Assembly: GCF_006228125.1 (NCBI RefSeq)
Contig: NZ_VDFY01000190.1
Span: 1-64,000, forward strand
Reading direction: 5' to 3'
Origin: Micromonospora orduensis
GTDB taxonomy: Bacteria > Actinomycetota > Actinomycetes > Mycobacteriales > Micromonosporaceae
Length of the DNA: 64,000 bases
Below are positions 41,989 to 49,737 of this stretch, one piece after another. A model generated the notes under the pieces. That model was given only the letters and a program-made list of their open reading frames with translations. It was not told the origin of the DNA and made no database searches. Numbering within the stretch: the first letter of the stretch is position 1; each line of letters begins with the position of its first letter. A program made the translations under genes and the position numbers.

Positions 41989-42450
41989 TCACGGCTGCGG
42001 GCGGTCCACCGACCCGCGCCAGGCGCCGGTCTCCTGACCGCGCCGCTCGATGAAGGTCTTGAACCGCTCCAGGTCGCCCTTGGCCCGCCGGTCGACGATG
42101 CCGAGCTTGTCGCCGGCCTGCTCGACCACCCCGTGCGGCTCGAACTCGAGCTGGAGGGTGACCCGGGTCTTGTCCTCGTCCAGGCGGTGGAAGGTCACCA
42201 CACCGGCCTGCTGCGTACCGCCTGTGGAACGCCAGGCCACCCGCTCGTCGGGCAGCTGCTCGGTGATCTCGGCGTCGAACTCCCGCTTCACCCCGGCGAT
42301 GTCCACCGTCCAGTGGGTCATCGTGTCGGAGAGCTGCCGGACCTCCTGCACACCCTCCATGAACTGGGGGAACTCCTCGAACTGCGTCCACTGGTCGTAG
42401 GCGGTGCGGACGGGTACGGCAACGTCGACGTGTTCGGTAACGCCACTCAT
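41989..42450 (-). CDS. SRPBCC family protein (polyketide cyclase/dehydrase-like)
   Basis: 153 residues: VTEHVDVAVPVRTAYDQWTQFEEFPQFMEGVQEVRQ is the N-terminal strand-helix of the START-like fold, and the long C-terminal helix contains KGDLERFKTFIERRG. These small helix-grip proteins bind hydrophobic ligands. Known examples range from lipid carriers to cyclases; this subgroup often sits among stress genes. ATG with AAGGAGG at good spacing. Confidence 0.88.
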   Translation of the reverse strand: MSGVTEHVDVAVPVRTAYDQWTQFEEFPQFMEGVQEVRQLSDTMTHWTVDIAGVKREFDAEITEQLPDERVAWRSTGGTQQAGVVTFHRLDEDKTRVTLQLEFEPHGVVEQAGDKLGIVDRRAKGDLERFKTFIERRGQETGAWRGSVDRPQP

Positions 42451-42502
42451 CTGGGGAACCTCCTTCGGCCGGTGAGCGCGCGGATCGGGGGCGATCCCTG
42501 CC

Positions 42503-42919
42503 TCACCAGCGGGTTGTCTCGTTCTTGTGGCCGAGCGCGGCCCACACCTCGGAGACGGTCTGGTACTCGGTGCCCTCGGGCAACCGCTCCAGGGCCGCCA
42601 CGATGTCGTCCGGCGCCTCGTTCTCGCGGGCGCTGGCGATGAGGACGAGGCGGTCGCCCGGCAGGGCGCTCATCGAGATGAATCGGCCGAGCCGGCTGCG
42701 CTGCTCGACATCCGTGGAACTCATCCCCTGCGGGGTGCCGGTGCGCAGGTCGCCGGCCGGGGCGGTCGTCGTCTCCGGCTGGTCCTCGCCCGCCGGTTCC
42801 GGGACCCGCGACTCGTCGACCCGAGAGCCGCCGGTCCCCGGCCCCTGTACGAGGCCGCTGACCTCCTGGCTCATCTGCTCGTCAATCCTCGGTCCGTGCT
42901 TGCTGTTGCCACGCTCCAT
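42503..42919 (-). CDS. DUF2795 domain protein
   Basis: 138 residues. It starts MERGNSKHGPRIDEQMSQEV, the usual opening of actinobacterial DUF2795 proteins, continues with a long acidic disordered stretch and ends with the DUF2795 domain (SMSALPGDRLVLIASARENEAPDDIVAALERLPEG). Function unknown. Start at 42919 is supported by the N-terminal signature and by a GTTT-N15-GGGTAG promoter ending 10 bases upstream. Confidence 0.83.
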   Translation of the reverse strand: MERGNSKHGPRIDEQMSQEVSGLVQGPGTGGSRVDESRVPEPAGEDQPETTTAPAGDLRTGTPQGMSSTDVEQRSRLGRFISMSALPGDRLVLIASARENEAPDDIVAALERLPEGTEYQTVSEVWAALGHKNETTRW

Positions 42920-42929
42920 GCCTTCTGCG

Positions 42930-42954
42930 CTACCCGACGCCAGGGCCGGTAAAC
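42930..42954 (-). promoter_or_regulatory. SigB/SigF-type promoter GTTT-N15-GGGTAG
   Basis: Minus-strand GTTT (42951-42954) and GGGTAG (42930-42935), 10 bases before the DUF2795 start, the same layout as at 41887-41911. Confidence 0.6.
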
Positions 42955-43005
42955 CGGAACCCGACCACGAAGCGGCCCCCGGACCGGACATCCGGGCACG
43001 GCGGT

Positions 43006-43992
43006 TCAGTCGTCGGCGGGCTTGCGGGGCGGCAGCACCGGTTCCTCCGGGTCCGGGTCGCCGGCCTGCAACTGCCGCCCCCGCTGCACCTCGGCGTTGA
43101 TCTGCACGCCCAGCATCAGCGCCGAGTTCGACAGGTAGAGCCAGACGAGGAAGGCGATGGCCGCGCCCAGGCTGCCGTATGTCGCGTCGTACGAGGCGAA
43201 GTTGGCCACGTACAGACCGAAGCCGAAGGAGACCAGCGCCCAGGAGACGAGCGCCACCGCGCCGCCCGGGGTGAGCCAGCGGAACCGGGGCTGGCGCACG
43301 TTCGGGGCGATCCAGAACAGCAGCGACAGCAGCGCCATCATGATCATGGCGAGGACCGGCCACTTCGCCACGCTCCACACCGTGCGGGCCAGGCCACCGG
43401 CGTTGACCAGGTCGCCGACCGCGTCGGTGACCGGGCCGCTGACGATCAGCCCGAGGGCGACCACCGCGAGGAGCACCAACGTGATCGCGGCCAGACCGAT
43501 CTGCAGCGGCCGCAGCTTCCACACCGCCCGGCCCTCGGTCACCCCGTAGATGGCGTTCGAGGCCCGCGTGAACGCCCCGATGAAGCCCGACGCCGACCAC
43601 AGCGCACCGAGCAGACCGAAACTCAGCAGCAGCTTGGGATTGCTCTGCTCGACCACCACCGACCGGATCACCCCGACCACGCCACCCTCGTCGTCGGTCA
43701 GCACCGACCCGGCGCCCACCTGGTCGGCGAGGTCGACCACCGTGTCGACGGTCTGTTCGCCGGAGGACACCAGGCCGACCAGGGCCACCACCACGATGGC
43801 GGACGGGAAGAGCGCCAGAACGCCGTAGTACGTCAACGCGGCGGCCCAGTCCGAGCAGTTGTCGGTGACGAAGTTCCGCACGCTGCGGACCAGCACGCCA
43901 CGCCAGGTCCGCCAGTTGAGCTGGCGCACCCGCCGGGGCAGCCGCGCGCCGGAGGCGCCGCCGAGGGTCGTACCCGACTCAGTGGTCGTCAT
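43006..43992 (-). CDS. YihY/virulence factor BrkB family membrane protein
   Basis: 328 residues with six membrane helices. The N-terminal NCSDWAAALTYYGVLALFPSAIVVVALVG is the hallmark of the family; the last helices contain SWALVSFGFGLYVANFASYDATYGSLGAAIAFLVWLYLSN. The protein was once called RNase BN but is now seen as an inner-membrane protein of unknown transport role. A GTTT-N16-GGGTAC promoter lies about 60 bases upstream. Confidence 0.9.
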   Translation of the reverse strand: MTTTESGTTLGGASGARLPRRVRQLNWRTWRGVLVRSVRNFVTDNCSDWAAALTYYGVLALFPSAIVVVALVGLVSSGEQTVDTVVDLADQVGAGSVLTDDEGGVVGVIRSVVVEQSNPKLLLSFGLLGALWSASGFIGAFTRASNAIYGVTEGRAVWKLRPLQIGLAAITLVLLAVVALGLIVSGPVTDAVGDLVNAGGLARTVWSVAKWPVLAMIMMALLSLLFWIAPNVRQPRFRWLTPGGAVALVSWALVSFGFGLYVANFASYDATYGSLGAAIAFLVWLYLSNSALMLGVQINAEVQRGRQLQAGDPDPEEPVLPPRKPADD

Positions 43993-44053
43993 GCCGCTCC
44001 CATGTGCGCCCGGCCGCCGGATGACCGGTCGTCCGGTCGGGCCTGGCCGGCCG

Positions 44054-44079
44054 GTACCCCAGCCGGGAAATCGGCAAAC
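44054..44079 (-). promoter_or_regulatory. SigB/SigF-type promoter GTTT-N16-GGGTAC
   Basis: Minus-strand GTTT (44076-44079) and GGGTAC (44054-44059) driving YihY. Its -35 is one half of the inverted repeat CAAACC-N8-GGTTTG (44075-44094), whose other half is the -35 for ChaB. Confidence 0.65.
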
Positions 44080-44089
44080 CCGCCCGGCG

Positions 44090-44114
44090 GTTTGCCCGCG
44101 GGCGTCAGGGGAAC
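44090..44114 (+). promoter_or_regulatory. Stress-type promoter GTTT-N15-GGGAAC
   Basis: GTTT (44090-44093) and GGGAAC (44109-44114), back to back with the YihY promoter. The -10 has A for T at the fourth position. It lies 35 bases before ChaB. Confidence 0.4.
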
Positions 44115-44149
44115 GGCAGGGGAATCTGACCGACACGGAGGAGGACGAG

Positions 44150-44551
44150 ATGCCCGGGCGCGAGGACATGCCCAGCACGCTGCGACGCTCCCCGGACAAG
44201 GCGCAGCGCACCTGGGAGAAGACGCACGACTCGGCGGTGCAGACCTACGGCGAGGGGGAGCGGTCGCACCGCACCGCCTTCGCGGCGGTGAAGCACGAGT
44301 TCGAGAAGGTGGGCGACCACTGGGAGCCCAAGGGCCGCAAGGGCCCGAGCGACGCCCAGGCGGCAGGCGGTGGACCGGAACGCCGCGCGCCCACCGCGGG
44401 CGGGGTGGACGCCAACGCCAGCAAGGACCACCTGATGTCGGTGGCCCGTAAGCTGGACGTGCCCGGCCGGTCCAGCATGACCAAGCCGGAGCTGGTCAAG
44501 GCCATCGAGAAGGCCAACGACCGCGCGACCCGCAAGGCCCGCGGCGACTGA
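44150..44551 (+). CDS. ChaB domain protein with C-terminal SAP-like module
   Basis: 133 residues. The ChaB domain covers MPSTLRRSPDKAQRTWEKTHDSAVQTYGEGERSHRTAFAAVKHEFEKVGDHWE. After a linker, the end SKDHLMSVARKLDVPGRSSMTKPELVKAIEKAN is an SAP/Rho-N-like nucleic-acid-binding helix pair. ChaB was named as a regulator of a Ca2+/H+ antiporter, but a DNA- or RNA-associated stress role fits the SAP module. ATG 44150 has GGAGGAGGACGAG upstream. Confidence 0.88.
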   Translation: MPGREDMPSTLRRSPDKAQRTWEKTHDSAVQTYGEGERSHRTAFAAVKHEFEKVGDHWEPKGRKGPSDAQAAGGGPERRAPTAGGVDANASKDHLMSVARKLDVPGRSSMTKPELVKAIEKANDRATRKARGD

Positions 44552-44567
44552 CCACCCACGACGGTAC

Positions 44568-44604
44568 GCACGGGCGGACGCGGCACACCCGCGTCCGCCC
44601 GTGC
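44568..44604. terminator. Bidirectional hairpin terminator
   Basis: 16-bp perfect arms (44568-44583 and 44589-44604) around CACAC between the convergent ChaB and aldehyde dehydrogenase genes. Confidence 0.8.
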
Positions 44605-44608
44605 CTCG

Positions 44609-46042
44609 TCACCAGTGCCCGCCGGCCGGCGCCTCGATGTGCACCGCCTTGGTGGCCGTGAACTCGTCCAGCAGCTCCGGGCCGTAGCCGAAGCCCTGCC
44701 CGCTGGCACCGCGTGGATGCGCGGCGCCGCCCGGCGCCCCGCCGAACACCGAGTTGATCTTCACCGTGCCCACCGGCAGCTCCCGCCACGCCCGCTGCGC
44801 GTGGCTCATCGAGGCGGTGAGCACCGTGGCGGCCAGCCCGTACGGGGAGTCCGCCGCGCAGCGCAGCGCCTCCTCGTACGAGTCGACGACCACCACCGGG
44901 GCGACCGGCCCGAACGTCTCCTCCCGCACCAGCGGCATGTCGTGCCGGCAGTCGGTGACCACGGTGGCGGGGTAGAACGCCCCCGGCCCGTCCGGCACCT
45001 CCCCGCCGACGCGTACCCGCGCACCCGCGGCCACGGCGGCCGCAACCTGCCCGTGCACGTGGTCCCGGTGCCGCCGGTCGACAAGCGGACCGAGCTCGGT
45101 GTCCGGGTTCCGCCCCGGTCCGGTCCGCAGCGCGCCCGCCCGTCGCACAAGCGCCGCCACGAAGTCCTCGGCCACGTCCCGGTGCGCGTAGATGCGTTCC
45201 ACCGCGACGCAGATCTGCCCGGCGTTGGCGAACGCGCCGAGCGCCGCCTGCTCCGCCGCCCACTCCGGATCCACGCCCGCGTCGACCACGAGGGGGTCGC
45301 TGCCACCGTTCTCCAGCAGCACCTTCGCGCCGGTGCCGGCCGCCGCCGCGGCGATGGCCCGTCCGGTCGCCGTGGAGCCCACGTGCGCCACCACGTCGAC
45401 CTCCTGGGCGGCCAGCGCCGCACCGACCTGCGGACCGCCGGTGAGCAGCGACAGCACCCCGGCCGGCAGCGCCCCGTCCAGCGCCCGCGCCAGCAGCCAA
45501 CCCGTCGCCGGCGTCCGCTCGCTGGGCTTGTAGAGCACCACGTTGCCGGTGACCAGGGCCGCGCCGAGCAGCCCACAGGAGACCGCCACCGGGTCGTTCC
45601 ACGGGGTGATCGCGGCCACCACGCCGCGCGGCTGCGGAGTCATGAAGTCCAGCGCGTCCCCCGCGCCGTTGAGCGTCCGTCCGCCGCGCAGCGGGGCCAG
45701 CTCCGCGTACTGTCGCAGGGTGCCGATGCCCGCCTCGACGCCGCCGCGGGCGTCCGCCAGGGGTTTGCCCATCTCCGCCGTGACCACCGCCGCCAACTCG
45801 TCGGTGGCCGCGGCGACCGCGTCCGCGGCCCGGTGCAGCGCCGCCGCCCGTGCGGCCGGCGCGGTCGCCGCCCACTCCGCCGCCGCGCCGCGCGCCGCCT
45901 GTGCCGCCTTGCCGACCTCGTCGGCCGTGGCCACCGGCGCCGTGCTGACCGGCGAACCGTCCGCCGGGTCGTGCACGACCAGCTCACCGCCGTCGCCGCC
46001 CGCACCCCACACCCCGCCCACCAGCTGCGCAATCGTGTACAT
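44609..46042 (-). CDS. Aldehyde dehydrogenase family protein
   Basis: 477 residues. The catalytic Cys is in NAGQICVAVERIY and the general base in LLENGGSDPLVV, where Asn replaces the common Leu after Glu. NAD-binding elements TPWNDPVAV and VGSTATGRAI are present. The substrate is not evident. ATG 46042 begins MYTIAQLVGGVW, the expected first strand. It is divergent from the FAD enzyme at 46115; the shared 72-base gap carries two opposed stress-type promoters, so the pair is probably co-induced. Confidence 0.87.
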   Translation of the reverse strand: MYTIAQLVGGVWGAGGDGGELVVHDPADGSPVSTAPVATADEVGKAAQAARGAAAEWAATAPAARAAALHRAADAVAAATDELAAVVTAEMGKPLADARGGVEAGIGTLRQYAELAPLRGGRTLNGAGDALDFMTPQPRGVVAAITPWNDPVAVSCGLLGAALVTGNVVLYKPSERTPATGWLLARALDGALPAGVLSLLTGGPQVGAALAAQEVDVVAHVGSTATGRAIAAAAAGTGAKVLLENGGSDPLVVDAGVDPEWAAEQAALGAFANAGQICVAVERIYAHRDVAEDFVAALVRRAGALRTGPGRNPDTELGPLVDRRHRDHVHGQVAAAVAAGARVRVGGEVPDGPGAFYPATVVTDCRHDMPLVREETFGPVAPVVVVDSYEEALRCAADSPYGLAATVLTASMSHAQRAWRELPVGTVKINSVFGGAPGGAAHPRGASGQGFGYGPELLDEFTATKAVHIEAPAGGHW

Positions 46043-46052
46043 GCGGCGCTGG

Positions 46053-46077
46053 ATGCCCCGGCCCGGGCGAGGCAAAC
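46053..46077 (-). promoter_or_regulatory. Stress-type promoter GTTT-N15-GGGCAT
   Basis: Minus-strand GTTT (46074-46077) and GGGCAT (46053-46058), one base off GGGTAT, 10 bases before the ALDH start. Its -35 is half of the palindrome AAACGCGTTT. Confidence 0.45.
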
Positions 46078-46079
46078 GC

Positions 46080-46105
46080 GTTTCGCCCGGTTGCGCGCCG
46101 GGTAG
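46080..46105 (+). promoter_or_regulatory. SigB/SigF-type promoter GTTT-N16-GGGTAG
   Basis: GTTT (46080-46083), 16 bases, GGGTAG (46100-46105), ending 9 bases before the ATG at 46115. The -35 is the other half of the palindrome AAACGCGTTT at 46074-46083. Confidence 0.6.
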
Positions 46106-46114
46106 CCGGATCGG

Positions 46115-47722
46115 ATGACTACCACCGGCGCGCAGAGCGCGGACGCCGTCGTCGTCGGGGCCGGTCACAATGGCCTGGTCGCGGCCAACCTGCTGGCCGA
46201 CGCCGGATGGGACGTGGTGGTGCTGGAGGCCACCGCCGTGCCCGGTGGCGCCGTCCGCTCCGCCGAGGTGACCGCGCCCGGCTACCTCAGCGACCTCTAC
46301 AGCTCCTTCTACCCCCTGGGGTACGCCTCGCCGGTGCTGCGCGGGCTCGACCTGGGCCGGCATGGCCTGTCCTGGCGGCACGCCCCGGACGTGCTGGCGC
46401 ACCTGCTGCCCGACGGACGGGCCGCGGTGATCAACCGGGATCCGGACGTCACCGCCGCCTCTCTGGAGCAGTTCGCCCCGGGCGACGGCAAGCGCTGGCT
46501 CAACGCGTACACCGACTGGCTCGACGTGGCCGAGCCGATGCTGGACACCATCACCGCACCGTTCCCGCCGGTACGCGGCGGGCTGGGTCTGTTGCGCCGG
46601 CTGCGGATCGCCGGCGCGCTACGGCTGGCCCGTCGGCTCGTGGTGCCGGTGCGCAAGCTCGGCGACGAACTCTTCGACGGCCCCGGCGGGCCGGCGCTGC
46701 TGGCCGGCTGCGCCCTGCACACCGACCTGTCCCCGGAGGAGGCCGGCTCCGGGGTGTACGGGTGGCTGCTGGCCATGCTCGGGCAGCAGGTCGGCTGGCC
46801 GGTGCCCGACGGCGGCGCGCAGCGGATCACCGACGCGCTCGTCGCCCGCCTCCAGGAGCGCGGCGGGGCGATCCTCTACGGCGCCCAGGTCGACCGGGTG
46901 CTCACCGCCCGAGGTCGGGCGATGGGCGTCCGTACCGTCGGCGGGGCGCTGTGGCGGGCCCGGCGGGCCGTGCTCGCCGACGTCCCGGCCCCCGCGCTCT
47001 ACCTCGACCTGGTCGGCGCGGCGGCGCTGCCGTCCCGGCTGGTCGAGGACCTGGCGCACTTCCGGTGGGACGGCTCGACGCTCAAGGTGGACTGGGCGCT
47101 CTCCGCGCCGGTGCCGTGGACGAACCGGCAGGTCGCCGGCGCGGGCACCGTGCACCTCGGCGCGGACCTGGACGGGCTCACCCACTACGCCGGCGAGCTG
47201 GCCCGGGGCGAGCTGCCCCGCGACCCGTTCCTGCTGGTGGGGCAGATGTCGGTGGCCGACCCGAGTCACTCCCCGCCGGGCACCGAGTCGTTGTGGGCGT
47301 ACACCCACCTGCCGTTCCGGCGGGACTGGCGGGCCGACGACGTCGTCGGGCACGTGCAGCGGATGGAGGACGTGTTGGAGGCGGCGGCTCCGGGCTTCCG
47401 GCAGCTGATCGTGGGCCGGCACGTGGCCGGGCCGGCCGACCTGGAGAAGCAGAACCCGAGCCTGGTCGGCGGTGCGATCGGTGGTGGCACGGCCGCCGCG
47501 TACCAGCAGCTGTTCCTGCGTCCGATCCCAGGCCTGGGCCGGGCGGACACCCCGGTGGACCGGCTCTTCCTGGCCAGTTCGTCGGCGCACCCCGGTGGCG
47601 GGGTGCACGGCGCACCCGGCGCGAACGCTGCCCGCGCGGCGCTGGCCCGCGACCGCGCGCTCACCGGCCGCGCCTACGCGGCAGCCATCGCGAAAGCCCA
47701 CCAGGCGGTCTACCCCACCTGA
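46115..47722 (+). CDS. FAD-dependent oxidoreductase, phytoene-desaturase/PYROXD2-like
   Basis: 535 residues. FAD binding at residues 10-40 (DAVVVGAGHNGLVAANLLADAG, then VVLEATAVPGGAVRS). The C terminus has LFLASSSAHPGGGVHGAPGANAARAAL, typical of the phytoene-desaturase-like clan. No carotenoid genes are adjacent, so a desaturase role is not supported; PYROXD2-like proteins act on unknown substrates. No ribosome site; a stress-type promoter ends 9 bases before the ATG. Ends at a large inverted repeat. Confidence 0.87.
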   Translation: MTTTGAQSADAVVVGAGHNGLVAANLLADAGWDVVVLEATAVPGGAVRSAEVTAPGYLSDLYSSFYPLGYASPVLRGLDLGRHGLSWRHAPDVLAHLLPDGRAAVINRDPDVTAASLEQFAPGDGKRWLNAYTDWLDVAEPMLDTITAPFPPVRGGLGLLRRLRIAGALRLARRLVVPVRKLGDELFDGPGGPALLAGCALHTDLSPEEAGSGVYGWLLAMLGQQVGWPVPDGGAQRITDALVARLQERGGAILYGAQVDRVLTARGRAMGVRTVGGALWRARRAVLADVPAPALYLDLVGAAALPSRLVEDLAHFRWDGSTLKVDWALSAPVPWTNRQVAGAGTVHLGADLDGLTHYAGELARGELPRDPFLLVGQMSVADPSHSPPGTESLWAYTHLPFRRDWRADDVVGHVQRMEDVLEAAAPGFRQLIVGRHVAGPADLEKQNPSLVGGAIGGGTAAAYQQLFLRPIPGLGRADTPVDRLFLASSSAHPGGGVHGAPGANAARAALARDRALTGRAYAAAIAKAHQAVYPT

Positions 47723-47742
47723 CCCGCCCCCGCCCCGGCCTC

Positions 47743-47802
47743 GGTGATCAAGAGGTTCGCGTCAGATTTCGGCGTGCTGATGACGCAAACCTCTTGATCA
47801 CC
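47743..47802. repeat. Intergenic inverted repeat with 22-bp arms
   Basis: The arms (47743-47764 and 47781-47802) start with GGTGATCAAGAGGTT and pair at 21 of 22 positions across a 16-base loop. It lies between convergent genes and could stop transcription both ways. From memory, very similar GTGATCAAGAGG sequences are scattered through Micromonospora intergenic DNA, which suggests a dispersed palindromic element. Confidence 0.65.
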
Positions 47803-47829
47803 CGCGAGATGAGGGGTGGGTGGAGTGGG

Positions 47830-48597
47830 TCAGCGGGTGATGTTGCGGTGCTTGTTGCGGAGGCGGAACGGCATCAGGGCGCTCTCGATCTTGGTGGCGG
47901 TGGTCATCTTCGACTCGCCGTCGCGCCGCTCCTCGAAGCGGATCGGCACCTCCAGGATGGTGTGCCCCAGCTTGGTCGCCAGGTAGTGCATCTCCACCTG
48001 GAAGCTGTAGCCGTTGGACTGCACCCGGTCCAGGCCGATGTCCCGCAGGGCGTCCGCCCGCCAGATCTTGAAGCCGGCCGTCAGGTCCCGGATCCGCACC
48101 CGCAGCAGGGTGTGCACGTACAGGTTCGCCCAGCCGCTGAGCGCCCGGCGGTACAGCGGCCAGTTCTCGTCCAGCTCGCCACCGGGCACGTACCGGGAAC
48201 CGATCACCACGCCGGCCTGGGTGGAGAGCAGGGCGCCCAGCATCCCCGGCAGCGCCTCCGGCGGGTGCGACAGGTCGGCGTCCATCTGGGCCACGTACTC
48301 GGCGCCACCGTCGAGGGCACGCCCGATCCCGTCCACGTAGGCCCGGCCCAGGCCCTCCTTGCCGGCCCGGTGCACCACCTCGATCCGATCCGGGTGCTCG
48401 ATGGCCAACTTGTCGGCCACCTCGCCGGTGCCGTCGGGGGAGTTGTCGTCGGCGACGAGGATGCGCAGCCCCGGCAGCGGCAGCGCGAGCAGCCGCTCGA
48501 CCAGCGCCGGGAGGTTGCCCGCCTCGTTGTAGGTGGGCACCACGACGGTCAGGCGTGCGTCCCGCCACGGCGACGGCAGCTGCACGGGCTCGATCAT
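47830..48597 (-). CDS. Polyprenol-phosphate mannosyltransferase (Dpm1/Ppm1-like, GT2)
   Basis: 255 residues of GT2 fold without membrane helices: TVVVPTYNEAGNLPALVERLL, ILVADDNSPDGT, and the DxD motif in QMDADLSHPPE. This is the Dpm1 type, which makes polyprenyl-phosphate mannose from GDP-mannose for lipoglycan and protein O-mannosylation outside the cell. ATG 48597 has GAGGA at good distance; ATG 48606 is directly adjacent to that site and less likely. Confidence 0.9.
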   Translation of the reverse strand: MIEPVQLPSPWRDARLTVVVPTYNEAGNLPALVERLLALPLPGLRILVADDNSPDGTGEVADKLAIEHPDRIEVVHRAGKEGLGRAYVDGIGRALDGGAEYVAQMDADLSHPPEALPGMLGALLSTQAGVVIGSRYVPGGELDENWPLYRRALSGWANLYVHTLLRVRIRDLTAGFKIWRADALRDIGLDRVQSNGYSFQVEMHYLATKLGHTILEVPIRFEERRDGESKMTTATKIESALMPFRLRNKHRNITR

Positions 48598-48729
48598 GTC
48601 GGACATCCTCGGTTTGCGGACAGGGCTACCTGAGAGGGTATCCAGTTGTCGCGCCCGAGTGGAAAACGCTCCCCTTCCGGGCGTTGCGGGCGAGGTCATC
48701 CCAATGGCGGCGGGTGCCCACAGCGCGGG

Positions 48730-49737
48730 TCAACGCAGTCGCCGGGCCACGGCGGTGAGGGCCAGCGCCACACCGGCGAGCGCGACTCCGGACAGCTCCG
48801 GCTTGTGGGTGCCGACCCACAGCGCCGCCGAGCGGTCGCGCGCCCGGTCCACGAACACGCCCGCCGCGCCCCGGTCCCGGTCCTCGTCGCCGGGGTGGTC
48901 CAGGTTGTCCCGCCACGTGCCGGGGTCTATCTTCTCGCCGGTCTGCTGGCTGTCGTACCCGTCGCGGGCCAGCTTCCGGTCGAGCAGCCCGGGGATCAGG
49001 ATGTCGCCGAGGCGGGCACGCCAGGTCGGACCGCCGACGTTTAGTTCCCGGGGGCCGTGGTCGGCGGCCCAGACGATCGCGCGGGCGGCCACCTCCGGCG
49101 CGAAGATCGGCGGCACCGGCTGCGGATGCCGGGGCAACCGGGTACGCACCCAGGAGAACTGTGGCGTGTTCACCGCGGGCAGCTGCACCATCGACAGCTT
49201 CACCCCCGGGCAGTCGTGCAGCAGCTCGGCCCGCAGGGAGTCGTTGAACCCCTGGACGGCGTGCTTGCTCGCGCAGTACGCCGACTGCAACGGGATCCCC
49301 CGGTACGCCAGCGCGGAGCCCACCTGCACGATCGCGCCCCGGCCGTGCGCGCGCATGTGCCGCAGCGCGGCGAGGGTGCCGTGCACCGTGCCCAGGTAGG
49401 TGACCTCGGTGACCCGGCGGAACTCGCGGGCCGGGATCTCCCACGCCGGTGCGAACACCGACACCATGGCGTTGTTGATCCACACGTCGATGCCGCCCCA
49501 GCGGTGCACGACGTCGTCGGCGGCCTGCTGCACCGCGCCCGCGTCCGCCACGTCGACCCGGTAGACGCGCACGTCGGCGGCACCGCGCAGCCGGCAGTCC
49601 CGCTCGGCGGCGGCCAGCCCGGCCTCGCCCCGGGCCAGCAACGCCAACCGGGCGCCCCGGGCCGCGTACGCCTGCGCCACCGCCCGGCCCACGCCGGCGC
49701 TCGCGCCGGTCACCACCACGGTCTGCGTCACGGTCAC
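48730..49737 (-). CDS. Short-chain dehydrogenase with C-terminal extension
   Basis: 335 residues. NAD(P) motif TGASAGVG at 11-18, NNAMVSVFAP near 90, catalytic YCASK near 157. After the SDR core (about 250 residues) there is an extra 80-residue tail containing a late hydrophobic segment (LSGVALAGVALALTAVARRL) that could anchor the protein in the membrane. The GTG start overlaps the SRPBCC stop as GTGA, so they are coupled. Confidence 0.87.
   Translation of the reverse strand: MTVTQTVVVTGASAGVGRAVAQAYAARGARLALLARGEAGLAAAERDCRLRGAADVRVYRVDVADAGAVQQAADDVVHRWGGIDVWINNAMVSVFAPAWEIPAREFRRVTEVTYLGTVHGTLAALRHMRAHGRGAIVQVGSALAYRGIPLQSAYCASKHAVQGFNDSLRAELLHDCPGVKLSMVQLPAVNTPQFSWVRTRLPRHPQPVPPIFAPEVAARAIVWAADHGPRELNVGGPTWRARLGDILIPGLLDRKLARDGYDSQQTGEKIDPGTWRDNLDHPGDEDRDRGAAGVFVDRARDRSAALWVGTHKPELSGVALAGVALALTAVARRLR

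Noticed and set aside
46115-47722. The FAD enzyme as a carotenoid phytoene desaturase
   Set aside because: The fold matches, but no crtB, crtE or other carotenoid gene is nearby; the PYROXD2-like group is a better fit.
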